Assembly (NCBI GenBank): GCA_964247055.1
Contig: OZ176060.1
Coordinates: forward strand, 1,612,001-1,676,000
Origin: Paragordius varius
Taxonomy: Eukaryota > Nematomorpha
Direction: 5' to 3'
DNA length: 64,000 nt
Made by a program: the position numbers and the translations under genes. This document shows positions 59,201 through 64,000 of this stretch, in pieces. A model generated the notes under the pieces. The model did no database searches and was not told the origin of the DNA. It saw nothing but the letters and a program-made list of their open reading frames with translations. Position 1 is the stretch's first letter, and the number at the start of each line of letters is the position of its first letter.

Positions 59201-61547
59201 GTAAATGATGTTAGAATCGTCGTAAATTAACGCAAAAATAAAATATAATTTATTAATTCTCAAATTTTCGCCATAGGTATCATCAGGAGATTAGTTAAGA
59301 ATAATATATATAATATAAGATAATAAAAATTAAATTAAAATTTAAATTTAAAAAAGCCAAAAAACCCTGTTATAAAGCGGTTCATTCCTTTATGGTTAAA
59401 CAAAAATATTTTTTGATATATTAATTTTAAGCAGTGTTCACTAATTAATGTAAAGGACTATCGCTCCTCATTAATTTTTAATATATATAAAATTTTAAAA
59501 CCATATAAACCAATTGCTATAAATTTAATAAGTGTATTAGGATAAATATGTTGATACTGGTATTGTTACAAATAGGTGTGTTGAGAGTGACAAACCCCCA
59601 TATATAAATTTAATTCGAAACAAAATATATGAGATTATATGTGGTCAATTTCGCATTATATTAATAAAGACTTAAAACTATTATATTAATATATTTAAGT
59701 CTCCAAAATTGACCTCTTTGTGGATTGAATGCAACTAAAATTACTAATGCTTCCATTTAAGTTTAAACGCTTGAAATCATTTATTTATTAGTTGTATTGC
59801 TGCCTGATATTTTAACTTAATTTGATTACTAATAATTATATTTTTTCTTTTTTGGGTTATATCTCGGTAGAGCATCCTTAACCTTGATATGGGAGTTTGC
59901 TGTTACTTTAAATCGTTACACTTAAATACTTTAGATTTGTTTTTATGTATTTTATAATATTTGTTTGAATAATGCGTTTTCATTTTTTAATATTATAATC
60001 ACACGATAGCAGTGAGCCTAAAACTTTTATTATTACTTCTTTGATTTAAAATAATTTAAAATTTTAATAAATAAAATAGTTTAATTATTATATAACACAA
60101 CCAAAAAAATTTAAAAATATATATATTATGATAAAAAAATCTATCAGGATTTCATGTGCAGTTGGTTTTGGACCTTATGTGTGATTTAATAAAGTTAATA
60201 TCATTTTTATGGTAAATGCTCCATATCAGAACATATTAAAATCTGCAAGCATTTGTTTTAAAATTTTTTAGTAAAGTTATATTCCCAAAATATAACTAAA
60301 ATATATCATAATATTATAAAAAGTATATTTTTAAAACATTTAATTTAAAGATGTGGGCTCCGAAGGTCCCAAATTTTTTCGCGTTACTAAAATGGGCTAT
60401 TTCTCGTAAAATAAACGTAAATATGCCATTACGCTAAAAAATCGTAGATATATACTAAATTTTAATGAACTTAAAATGTTTTTTATAAGCATATTTTTAA
60501 AAATTTATTTATCTTGTTGCATCCTAATTTTTTGAAGCATTATGAAAAACTATAAAAATGCGTTAATATATTATAAATGCGATATTACTTAATTCACTAT
60601 GCTGAACATTTCCATCGATTCAGAATTTTTAAAGGTTTGTCTTATTTTTAACATAAATTTGAAGACGAGTTAACATTTTAATCAAAATTCCGAGGTGATA
60701 AAAAGCTAGCTTTTATCGAATATATAAACGAAGGGTTTTTTCATATCGTATAGCGTTTCTATTCCATTTCCGTCATGCCTCAGATTATGCAGTACACTTC
60801 AACAAAATTTCACTAAAAATTAAATTTCAATTCATTTTTTAAATAATTTTAATTATTTAAATTTATCATAAATTTTCCGTTTCTTTTACGTAATTCACCC
60901 ATGGACTCTCCACATCTAAAAAAAATTTTTTTTAATATATTGTTTGCTTTTTATATTACTTATGATATATTAGTAAAAATATTTTAAATTTTTGGCTTTA
61001 ACCAAAAACAAAATATATTTGTGAAAACGTGCTCAAATTTTGTCATTTTTATATGGAGCACGTTTCTATTTAGGTCTCCCCATAATGAAAATTTTAAACA
61101 ACTTAAATTGGTCGTTGGGTATACTTCCAGCTTCTGTAAAATAGGCTATCATAGATACATAGCATGGGGAAGCAACATTTAAATAGGAGGATGTGTAATA
61201 TCAATAATGATTTTAGCTATTTCCCGTAAAAAATTTTGTCCCGGCACCTTTTTTAAATATGTTTAATTTCTTGTATGCTACGTTACTTATTAGCTATGCA
61301 AATTATGAATGGTGAATTATTCTATCCAACGATTAGAAAACTATATTTTTGACAATAAATTTTACACATATTTATATGCTTTTATTAATATTAAATTATT
61401 TATAATTATAAATTAATAACTTTTTTGTCTTTCTGACATTAGTTTCGTTTGAGGTTGATTGGCCAGCAACAGTAAATATTCGACCAGTAAACGCTTTTTG
61501 GAAATCCGCAAAAACTTGCATTCCGGAATTCAGACATACACCATACA
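19956..61547 (-). CDS. Gene B (partial): array of ZP-N-like modules
   Basis: Thirteen exons spread over more than 41 kb encode at least five ZP-N-like modules (about 1200 codons). Each ZP-N exon is entered in phase 1 and left in phase 0 and holds C...(hydrophobic strand)..F.(K/R).F.G.I....C....(strands)..C. The following phase-0 exon resembles the strand that opens ZP-C, with Y.N.(I/V)I and a Cys near the end. ZP modules polymerise into extracellular filaments in egg coats, cuticles and apical matrices, so an extracellular structural protein is inferred. Exons from 49073 to 41986 form one unbroken phase-consistent chain. The chains at 61547-55427, 36991-34814 and 30622-19956 are linked only by orientation and missing linker exons, so several genes remain possible. 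No signal peptide or C-terminal anchor was found. Confidence 0.6.
20055..21015. other. Intron or intergenic DNA: no gene recognised
   Basis: AT-rich with a short AT run near 20615-20630. Nothing codable. If Gene B module V is real this is intron sequence. Confidence 0.4.
21020..21096. other. GC-rich island: two adjacent hairpins and a 20-G run
   Basis: GCTGC-TAC-GCAGC (21035-21047) and GAAGTCC-TTC-GGACTTC (21052-21068) are perfect stem-loops 4 bp apart. They are followed by 6 G, one T and 20 G (21070-21096). Such GC density is unique in the window. A third small hairpin GCCGA/TCGGC lies near 21322-21337. Function unknown. Confidence 0.8.
21480..23560 (-). mobile_element. RTE/BovB-like LINE remnant, nearly full coding span
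   Basis: Reading leftward on the minus strand: endonuclease N-terminus (SLTETKQVIIEREMEKLNSD), central endonuclease (GGDWNSKVGRGRVDQIVGPY, then ..TWISPCEYKIQIDYIICPQK), an RT segment (EYQAGCMRAQETIYQ), the R-Q-G-C-like region near 21700 and a degenerate L-T-F-L-G-A-L-F near 21510. Many stops and shifts are present. Three of the stops in the endonuclease are TGA at or next to positions usually Trp. No clear 3' tail. Long open frames on the plus strand here are shadows. Confidence 0.8.
23561..26160. other. No gene recognised
   Basis: AT-rich DNA without convincing coding sequence. A plus-strand frame at 24974-25225 and a minus-strand frame at 25732-25938 have no recognisable motif and no good splice context. 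In the Gene B model this is within a very long intron. Confidence 0.4.
26165..26605. mobile_element. Family Y non-autonomous element
   Basis: The left end AGCGAAAGTGTTTTTCAACA and the right end AACACTCTTGAAGTGAAAAT are imperfect inverted repeats of the family Y type; the interior has the AAGGGCCAAC block shared with other copies. Confidence 0.4.
27276..27325. repeat. Tandem duplication of a ~22-bp unit
   Basis: TTGATCCGATAATAGCGCA occurs twice in direct order, about 25 bp apart, at 27283 and 27307. Probably a local slippage event. Confidence 0.7.
27580..28560 (-). mobile_element. RTE-like LINE reverse transcriptase remnant
   Basis: Minus-strand fragments give a linker (RLTRANIE.ALQ), the RT motif M-R-V-R-R-G-C-T-L-L-P-P-F-N-L-Y-S-E, then TGIKIGGEAI and A-D-E-T-I-L-A-E in the place of the Y/A-x-DD catalytic box, followed by LELKINPKKTQYM. 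The second catalytic Asp is Glu and frames are broken, so it is inactive. Confidence 0.78.
28640..28960 (+). mobile_element. Probable LINE fragment
   Basis: Plus-strand DGTIEEQWNETKKIGYAALL resembles the spacer between endonuclease and RT of RTE-type LINEs. It faces the opposite way from the LINE just to its left. Too short for more. Confidence 0.35.
28961..30440. other. Intron or intergenic DNA with dispersed repeats
   Basis: The motif TTTCATCAGGATATTATTTA followed by GCGCAGTGT occurs at 29766-29810 and, more decayed, at 30305-30345 (with a run of C). It recurs at 41118-41158. These look like ends of another eroded repeat family. No host coding sequence seen. Confidence 0.4.
30444..30622 (-). 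CDS. Gene B module V: divergent ZP-N
   Basis: Fifty-nine codons, phase 1 in after ACATCTAG and phase 0 out at AAG|GTATTT. Reads ETECQDDGFIVTFVHKKPVD, a middle Cys after ...NHYIC, then NLTATFLFQKCPAIWK. The strand and Cys order fit ZP-N, but the F-x-G turn is replaced by V-D-A, so it is more diverged. Confidence 0.72.
31000..32330 (+). mobile_element. Ty3/Gypsy-like LTR retrotransposon fossil
   Basis: Plus-strand remnants of a gag-like part with one zinc-knuckle-type motif (about 31270-31340) and of a pol reverse transcriptase (about 31870-32230). The family is judged from the RT region, which resembles Ty3/Gypsy elements. It is heavily broken, with well over ten interruptions, and no LTRs, integrase or envelope part were found, so it is an old internal fragment. 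Long minus-strand frames over the same bases are shadows. Confidence 0.6.
32708..32756. repeat. AT dinucleotide microsatellite
   Basis: About 40-50 bp of alternating AT with one phase slip. Confidence 0.9.
33170..33560 (+). mobile_element. Probable degenerate LINE endonuclease fragment
   Basis: The plus strand near 33330 reads KFYNNLQTVISKTSKKTYL, resembling the F-Y-x-x-L-Q-x-x-I-x-x-x-K-K-D segment of RTE endonucleases just before the catalytic G-D-F/W-N. The rest cannot be aligned by eye. Confidence 0.35.
33801..33964 (+). other. Isolated plus-strand open segment with splice-like edges
   Basis: Fifty-four codons starting SGHVIWEIIDGRQLNGYRKR, preceded by CATAATAG and followed by TTAAG|GTGATC. 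GC content is above its surroundings. It could be a host exon on the plus strand, or a transposon fragment. I recognise no family and found no partner exon. Confidence 0.3.
34601..34640. repeat. Family Z terminus
   Basis: CACTGTGTGCAAAAAAAATT equals the terminal repeat of the Tc1/mariner-like element at 58499-58866; no partner end is evident nearby. Confidence 0.4.
34814..34918 (-). CDS. Gene B module IV: ZP-C-like opening strands
   Basis: Thirty-five codons, phase 0 in and out (AAA|GTAAGA): IDDERYENVIHLKYESGQRQ then T-F-Q-I-F-C and a basic tail. It aligns with the module I exon (IEDEYRNSIII...F-F-C) in spacing and phase. Confidence 0.75.
34919..36830. other. Gene B module IV intron: no gene recognised
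   Basis: The intron between the ZP-N exon and the ZP-C-like exon of module IV. AT-rich, with open frames lacking motifs. Confidence 0.4.
36831..36991 (-). CDS. Gene B module IV: ZP-N
   Basis: One hundred sixty-one bases between TTTTTTCCAG and GTAAAA, phase 1 in and 0 out. Reads VSKCHPDSHEVSLQFRQPFT G-T-I ... C ... YAINFKFPFDTCHSTQ: first Cys, F-R-Q-P-F-x-G strand, middle Cys, strand and last Cys in the usual ZP-N order. Confidence 0.82.
37375..37965. mobile_element. Family X non-autonomous element
   Basis: Left end CAACAATTTTTCAAGCAAAA and more; right end AAAATGTTGCGTTTTAAAAT. Bases 37481-37584 are identical to 1881-1984, so this copy and the one in Gene A are close relatives. Confidence 0.6.
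38270..38500 (+). mobile_element. RTE-like LINE, C-terminal fragment
   Basis: Plus strand reads YFGHITRAK then LGYHFMSGNLEGSRKRDSCK and LSMQQLIGTPPNRTIWRN. This matches the C-terminal tail of RTE/BovB-type LINE proteins (F-G-H-I-x-R ... G-K-x-x-G-x-R-x-R-G-R ... R-x-x-W-R). A second open piece at 38618-38842 is not recognised. Confidence 0.7.
39500..39720 (-). mobile_element. Possible LINE RT N-terminal fragment
   Basis: Minus-strand LAQVLQYNIPQAFL and LCQIWQRIYNEVIIEPRRP resemble the segment before RT motif 1 in RTE-type elements (L...L.N.IW....IP..W). Weak. Confidence 0.3.
40086..40360. mobile_element. Small hAT-like non-autonomous element
   Basis: Ends CACTAGTGCTCGTTCA and, inverted, CAGGGGTGCTCAACAC, of the hAT CAGGGGTGCTCAA type, about 275 bp apart. 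No coding frame. Target duplication not clear. Confidence 0.4.
41415..41945. mobile_element. Family V non-autonomous element, ~70-bp inverted ends
   Basis: Left TCGATTCGAATTGGGTTAGT with TAATACCCCAGAC pairs with the inverse of GGGTATTTAGATACCCCAAT at 41911-41930 and continues through the GAAGGAA block. A further one-ended copy lies at 50595-50680. Confidence 0.5.
41986..42096 (-). CDS. Gene B module III: ZP-C-like opening strands
   Basis: Thirty-seven codons, phase 0 in and out: DSTGYRIDLIIEYPKRMFKG then ...LSLFSVCTAGMMK. It shares the Y-R-x-x-(I/L)-I-I strand and a terminal Cys with the module I exon. The frame stops soon after donor AAA|GTAAAA. Confidence 0.72.
42773..42933 (-). CDS. Gene B module III: ZP-N
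   Basis: One hundred sixty-one bases, phase 1 in after TTATTATAG and phase 0 out at AAG|GTATTA. Contains FVFRFNFIYSFKGRILTKNN and closes with RRCGTIK. The C-G-T after the last strand is a textbook ZP-N ending. Same length as the module IV exon. Confidence 0.82.
43028..43102. repeat. AT/ATATT microsatellite array
   Basis: Alternating AT tracts broken by TT, about 75 bp, in the Gene B module III 3' neighbourhood. Confidence 0.85.
43275..44655. mobile_element. Family X element interrupted by family Y insertions
   Basis: The left subrepeat cluster (43275-43375, AACCAAATGCAACATTTTTC and others) and the right cluster (44580-44655, TGTTGCTTGCTTAAAAAATT and others) are inverted. Between them lie family Y segments: about 43460-44048, ending CTTAAAGTGCAAATGGTATA, and 44125-44465, with inverted ends CAATTTGCGCCTCAAGAGTG and CAATCTTGAGGCACAAATTG. 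Nested insertion explains the unusual length. Confidence 0.55.
44922..45129 (-). CDS. Gene B linker exon before module III
   Basis: Acceptor TTTTTATAG, phase 0 in, phase 1 out at T|GTAATT. Sixty-nine codons beginning WIDKIGNITASGKQLIGSGS, then acidic (EDFFEEEQ) and polar sequence. The phase-1 exit feeds the ZP-N exon of module III without frame change. It is the only complete linker between two modules seen here. Confidence 0.7.
45210..45280 (-). CDS. Gene B exon after the long exon
   Basis: Seventy-one bases, phase 1 in and phase 0 out at ATG|GTATAT, coding RNPANHKNEIKEKTLLNDQD plus QYM. The phase fits both neighbours. Polar and charged, no known domain. Confidence 0.62.
45909..47943 (-). 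CDS. Gene B module II: ZP-C-like strand fused to a 678-codon low-complexity exon
   Basis: Phase 0 in after TTTTGTAG, phase 1 out at CCAG|GTAAGT. The first ~30 residues (FYTYNFTLKSTDSSYAYRLY then ...TGEC) match the ZP-C-like opening exons of other modules. Instead of ending there, the exon runs on with Asn/Ser/Lys/Thr-rich sequence, a poly-Asn tract, a central Leu-rich part (LVLKWLIFLFYL) with two Cys, and a very basic C part with dibasic and KKKR sites. No stop occurs until 45832, past the splice donor. I recognise no domain in the long part. A gene ending at that stop is the alternative, with AATAAA directly after it. Confidence 0.8.
47944..48903. other. Gene B module II intron
   Basis: Holds a cluster of family W-type units (48335-48400, CAGTCAATAATACATTTTTT and relatives) and an open minus-strand frame at 48598-48789 that was judged not to be an exon. 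Confidence 0.45.
48904..49073 (-). CDS. Gene B module II: ZP-N
   Basis: Fifty-six codons, phase 1 in after TATTTTAG, phase 0 out at AAG|GTAAAA. Includes IELAFHFNKAFNGIIYSNFN followed by Cys and ...LFDLSICGMIK. This is the clearest ZP-N in the window: F-N-K-x-F-N-G-I-I-Y-S, and a closing C-G that matches the C-G-T of module III at the same exon boundary. Confidence 0.8.
49780..49870. repeat. Family Y right terminus
   Basis: GACGCTCTTGAAGTGCAAAT and the preceding AAGGACCAATTAAGG block match the family Y end near 44040. The left partner was not identified. Confidence 0.45.
50154..50207. repeat. AT dinucleotide microsatellite
   Basis: About 50 bp of alternating AT, one of the longest such runs in the window. 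Confidence 0.92.
50595..50680. repeat. Family V terminus
   Basis: TTCGAATTAAATTGGGTCTA followed by AATACCTCAGACC and AAAAACTACTGAAAG matches the ends of the element at 41415-41945; no inverted partner was found. Confidence 0.4.
50960..53000 (+). mobile_element. RTE/CR1-like LINE remnant
   Basis: Plus-strand fragments in correct order: linker (HNIWFKERSPLQLYLESKNL), RT motifs 0-2 (GPSELPIDMLK, then IIPI and K-K), a finger region (AFDAILRDLSWALRRQDIDE), a catalytic box as Y-V-D-E-L (Asp-Glu instead of Asp-Asp) at about 52100, SYGLKVDFSKTE, and a 3' segment (TYGSESWLMSKQ). Multiple stops and frameshifts; inactive. It ends near the mariner remnant. Confidence 0.8.
53030..53770 (-). mobile_element. 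Mariner-family DNA transposon remnant
   Basis: Minus strand: E-S-G-R-S-G-R-L near 53740, then a helix-turn-helix segment (HLAKALDISHKIINRRL) and ELGKKVPH, the mariner R-x-L-x-x-x-x-x-x-x-x-G-x-x-V-P-H-E-L motif, and a C-terminal part near 53100 resembling F-F-A-S-K...F-x-x-G-I...L-P-x-R-W. The frame is broken many times and the middle is barely readable. No clear terminal repeats. Confidence 0.65.
53771..55426. other. No gene recognised
   Basis: AT-rich, with eroded repeats. In the Gene B model the missing linker between modules I and II should lie between 55426 and 49074, but I could not identify it. Confidence 0.4.
55427..55525 (-). CDS. Gene B module I: ZP-C-like opening strands
   Basis: Exactly 33 codons, phase 0 in and out: IEDEYRNSIIIESSTNEWRI and then M-Y-S-F-F-C and a short tail. 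The Y-x-N-x-I-I-I strand and the Cys mark the start of a ZP-C domain. The frame stays open for 11 more codons, so the donor CCG|GTAGCG was picked by phase and by the similar length of sister exons. Confidence 0.65.
55526..56555. other. Gene B module I intron, right part: nothing recognised
   Basis: AT-rich sequence immediately upstream of the module I ZP-C-like exon. No coding motif or clear repeat. Confidence 0.4.
56560..57310 (-). mobile_element. RTE-like LINE remnant
   Basis: The minus strand near 56660 reads RGNNNIKIGGKVGPYL, like the I-K-I-G-G spacer before the RT catalytic box (compare TGIKIGGEAI at 27900). Segments near 56875-56950 share CTTTTCATGTTTGAT and TTTCAACTGTATAAT with the LINE at 21895-21970, in the same orientation. 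Badly decayed. Confidence 0.5.
57311..58498. other. No gene recognised
   Basis: AT-rich intron sequence between Gene B exons with eroded repeat motifs such as GATTTTTCGAAATAATG; nothing coding. Confidence 0.4.
58499..58866. mobile_element. Family Z non-autonomous Tc1/mariner-like element
   Basis: The left CACTGTGTGCCAAAAAAC and right (inverted) CACTGTGTGCAAAAAAGA termini are near-perfect. It is preceded by TA, as expected for a Tc1/mariner target, but the right flank is AA. The 368-bp interior does not code. It sits 79 bp from the Gene B exon at 58945. Confidence 0.65.
58945..59059 (-). CDS. Gene B module I: ZP-N, second half
   Basis: Phase 2 in after AAAACAG, phase 0 out at CAG|GTAAAT. Ends KITNATSSNLIVPFESCNTKQ, giving the second and third Cys of the module, with strand N-L-I-V-P-F before the last Cys. 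Module I is the only one whose ZP-N is split by an intron. Confidence 0.68.
59060..61420. other. Gene B intron inside the module I ZP-N
   Basis: About 2.4 kb, AT-rich. The block AAATGGGCTATTTCTCGTAA near 60391 recurs, decayed, near 61940 and, inverted, near 62450, so part of it is repetitive. No coding sequence seen. Confidence 0.45.
61421..61547 (-). CDS. Gene B module I: ZP-N, first half
   Basis: Phase 1 in after TTTTATAG, phase 2 out at AA|GTTATT. Contains VCLNSGMQVFADFQKAFTGR, the first Cys and the F-x-K-A-F-x-G-x-I strand typical of ZP-N. The donor is weak and chosen because it restores frame with the next exon. The intron following is about 2.4 kb. Confidence 0.68.
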
Positions 61548-63408
61548 CTATAAAATATTTACTAAATATAATATGTAATATTGGGTTCCATTAACAGGAG
61601 GCTAAGTTAAGAAAATGAATGATAAGCGTCAAGGAAATTAAAACATGCGCACAAAAAAATTCAGCAGCCGACATTATCAATATGGCGAATAACACAATAT
61701 CCATAAATATCCTGATTATAATTCTCATATATTTTGATTAGAAATATGAGAATTATCATATTGATTTTGGTTTGGGCCCTTACGAGTGATTTTAAAAATG
61801 TTATTTACACTTATTCATATCAAATTGCAAAATTTGCACATAAACAAATTTTTTTTGGTAAAGGTTATGCTTTTAGAAAATATCACCAAAATACATCATA
61901 AACCGCATATTCTTTCTAACTCTTTGCCCTTCTAATATGGGTTGGTTCTCTCGAAATAAACTTAAAAATGCGCTAATGACATTAAAAACCTTTTCCGAGA
62001 ATATGACATATTGTTGAAAAATTTAATTTATATCAAATTTTATATAGCATACATCATGCATCATATTATTTTAAGGCATGATGAATAAATAAAATATATT
62101 AAATAATTTTCTATATAATTCGAAGATGCTCAACACTTTTACCTCAGAAATTAAAACATTAAATCAAATTTATATTAAATAAAATTATATTTCTGCCAAT
62201 GTATACCCAAATTTAAAAGCAACATCCTTTAAATTAAAAATTTCAGATGATAGATATGTCTATCTTCATCAAATAATATAGAAAAAGTATTTTTATATTA
62301 ACTTAATATGTTTTTTTTACCGTTTCTAATACCATAAAACTTCCCTTCCACAAAATTTTGTATAAATTTAATTTTTAAGCAAAAAATATTTATCAAAAAT
62401 TTCGTCAAAAGGCATATATTTAATTTTATCTATCTCAGAATTTTCCGTTTGAGAGAAATAGCCCATTTTTGAAGGACAAATAATTTGGCACTTTCGGAGA
62501 CCACTCCAATTAAAGTTTAGATTGCTTTTTATATGTAGTTTATGATTTTTAGTGATATTTTTTGGAATGAAGCATTTAGCTTTCACCATAAAATTTTTTT
62601 ATTTAAATGTCCCTATATTTTGCGATTTTCCGATATGAACGGTTACCGCAAGAGTAAGACTTTATTATAGCCAAAACTAAAATATTATATTACTTTTCGA
62701 CGCAGAGATTAATATATTAGGCAAAATTGGGTTACCAAAGAACTGGAAAAAAGGTAAAAAAGCCAGTAATCTTTTGCTAATAAACTTAACATTTTTTGCC
62801 ACCCAATTAGAACTTACGTAAGTTATTTTGATCATTTTCAGCCAAATATGAAATAAGGCACCAACAACCAATAAAATATATTTATTGAAGTTTTATACAT
62901 GTATAAATATAAAAATTTACCTTTAACGTTTATAAATTTACATAACGTTATGCAATTGTAAACAAGGTCATACCCTTATTAATAAGATATATTTTTCAAT
63001 CAAATTTACGATATTTAATTGTTCATCAAATATGAACATTAACAGAGTTTTTCCAATTATTTCATCCTCTTTTGTATTCACTCAATTCAAATAGGTTGAT
63101 TAGCCAACAATTATCAAATATAACTTTTTAACATACAAATTTTCAAATTGCATATAACTAAATTAAATTGGCCAAAAGCAAAATTATCTTTAAAAAAACA
63201 GTTACAAAACTTGAGTTATAGTTTATTATTATAATAAGCCTAAAACCAGAAAGTTGGAGTTTTTATAAAAACACAAATCCAAAACTCGCGTTTTTCTTTT
63301 AACGTCTTTAGAAGATAAAAAAACTTATGAAACTATAAGCAAATAATTAAAAACTTAGAGCTATCTCAAAAAAATTTTTTTGTTAAAAAAATTTAACCCT
63401 TTTGTACA

Positions 63409-63444
<36 letters not shown>

Positions 63445-64000
63445 TTCAAAATATTTATTTTATACATATTTTTAAATCTATCAAATACGCCCTACACCAC
63501 ACTCAAATCTTCAAGCTTTTAGGTTATGATTTTTTCCTCCAAATCTAGTTATCCTGCCTGTAACACCCCTAATGTTAAAAAATTTTTTATGACGTGAAAC
63601 CAACATGACTTGACAAACTTGCAAAAGTTAAAAAAAAATTATAACCCCATGTTGACAGATTCAAATCCATACAAAAATGCCAATGTAATTTTTAAATTGC
63701 ATACATTATTTAATATGTTTTAAAGTTTAAGGTAAAACCATATTTCATGAGGCATATAGTTAATTTTCTTATGCAAAAGCACCCCGTATTTTAAAAAAAC
63801 TTGCCCCTTTGGACGGGTCCAAAAAAAATCCGGAGCCACATATAAATATAATATATTATTTAACTATTGTTTTGCTTTTTATATGTTATGAGACATAATA
63901 ATGATATTATTGAAACATTTAGTTTTCACGAAAAAAATTTTTTTAATGTGCGCATCTTTCGCCACTTTTTCAATTACCACAAAGTGAAAATAATTTTTTT
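61548..64000. other. Upstream of the first Gene B exon seen: no gene recognised
   Basis: A phase-1 donor exon must precede 61547 but none was found here, so the 5' part of Gene B is probably beyond the right edge. A family Z-like end (AAATTTAACCCTTTTGTACA) is at 63388-63410. Open frames at 62368-62589 and 62677-62871 lie in repeat-like DNA. Confidence 0.4.
63410..63441. repeat. AT dinucleotide microsatellite
   Basis: About 30 bp of alternating AT next to the family Z-like end. Confidence 0.88.

Noticed and set aside
1-64000. tRNA, rRNA, CRISPR, riboswitch or bacterial promoter signals
   Set aside because: None seen on reading both strands. The DNA is eukaryotic and AT-rich, where short promoter-like motifs are meaningless.

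Overview
The window is AT-rich animal nuclear DNA (by eye close to 80% A+T) with spliced genes, GT-AG introns from under 50 bp to many kb, and dense decayed transposons. Zona pellucida (ZP-N) modules and an antistasin module mark it as metazoan. Such base composition with these modules would suit a cnidarian, including a myxozoan, or another AT-rich invertebrate, but I cannot place the species. No tRNA, rRNA, CRISPR or bacterial operon structure was seen.

All host genes I can support lie on the minus strand. Gene A (13327 down to 167, continuing past the left edge) has 14 exons whose splice phases agree throughout. It encodes a secreted modular protein: signal peptide, helical region, three related cysteine-containing units, Thr/Ser/Asn-rich mucin-like exons that reuse one motif, and an antistasin-type module at the window edge. 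Gene B (at least 61547 down to about 19956, possibly more than one gene) carries five ZP-N-like modules. Each has one phase 1-to-0 ZP-N exon (split in two in module I) followed by a phase 0-start exon that resembles the first strands of a ZP-C domain. Module II instead runs into a 678-codon low-complexity exon. Linker exons between modules I/II, III/IV and IV/V are predicted by phase but were not found.

Most other sequence is intron or intergenic DNA filled with mobile elements: RTE/BovB-like LINE remnants on both strands, a hAT (ZBED5-like) remnant with terminal repeats, a mariner remnant, one broken Ty3/Gypsy-like LTR fossil, and several families of non-autonomous elements. Two of those families have terminal inverted repeats built from tandem ~20-bp subunits. 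One copy (about 7138-9330) encloses a palindrome with ~400-bp arms. A short GC-rich island with two adjacent hairpins and a 20-G run lies at 21020-21096.

The two genes probably supply extracellular matrix or surface proteins (ZP polymerisation modules, mucin-like stalk, protease-inhibitor-type module). That role is inferred from domains only.
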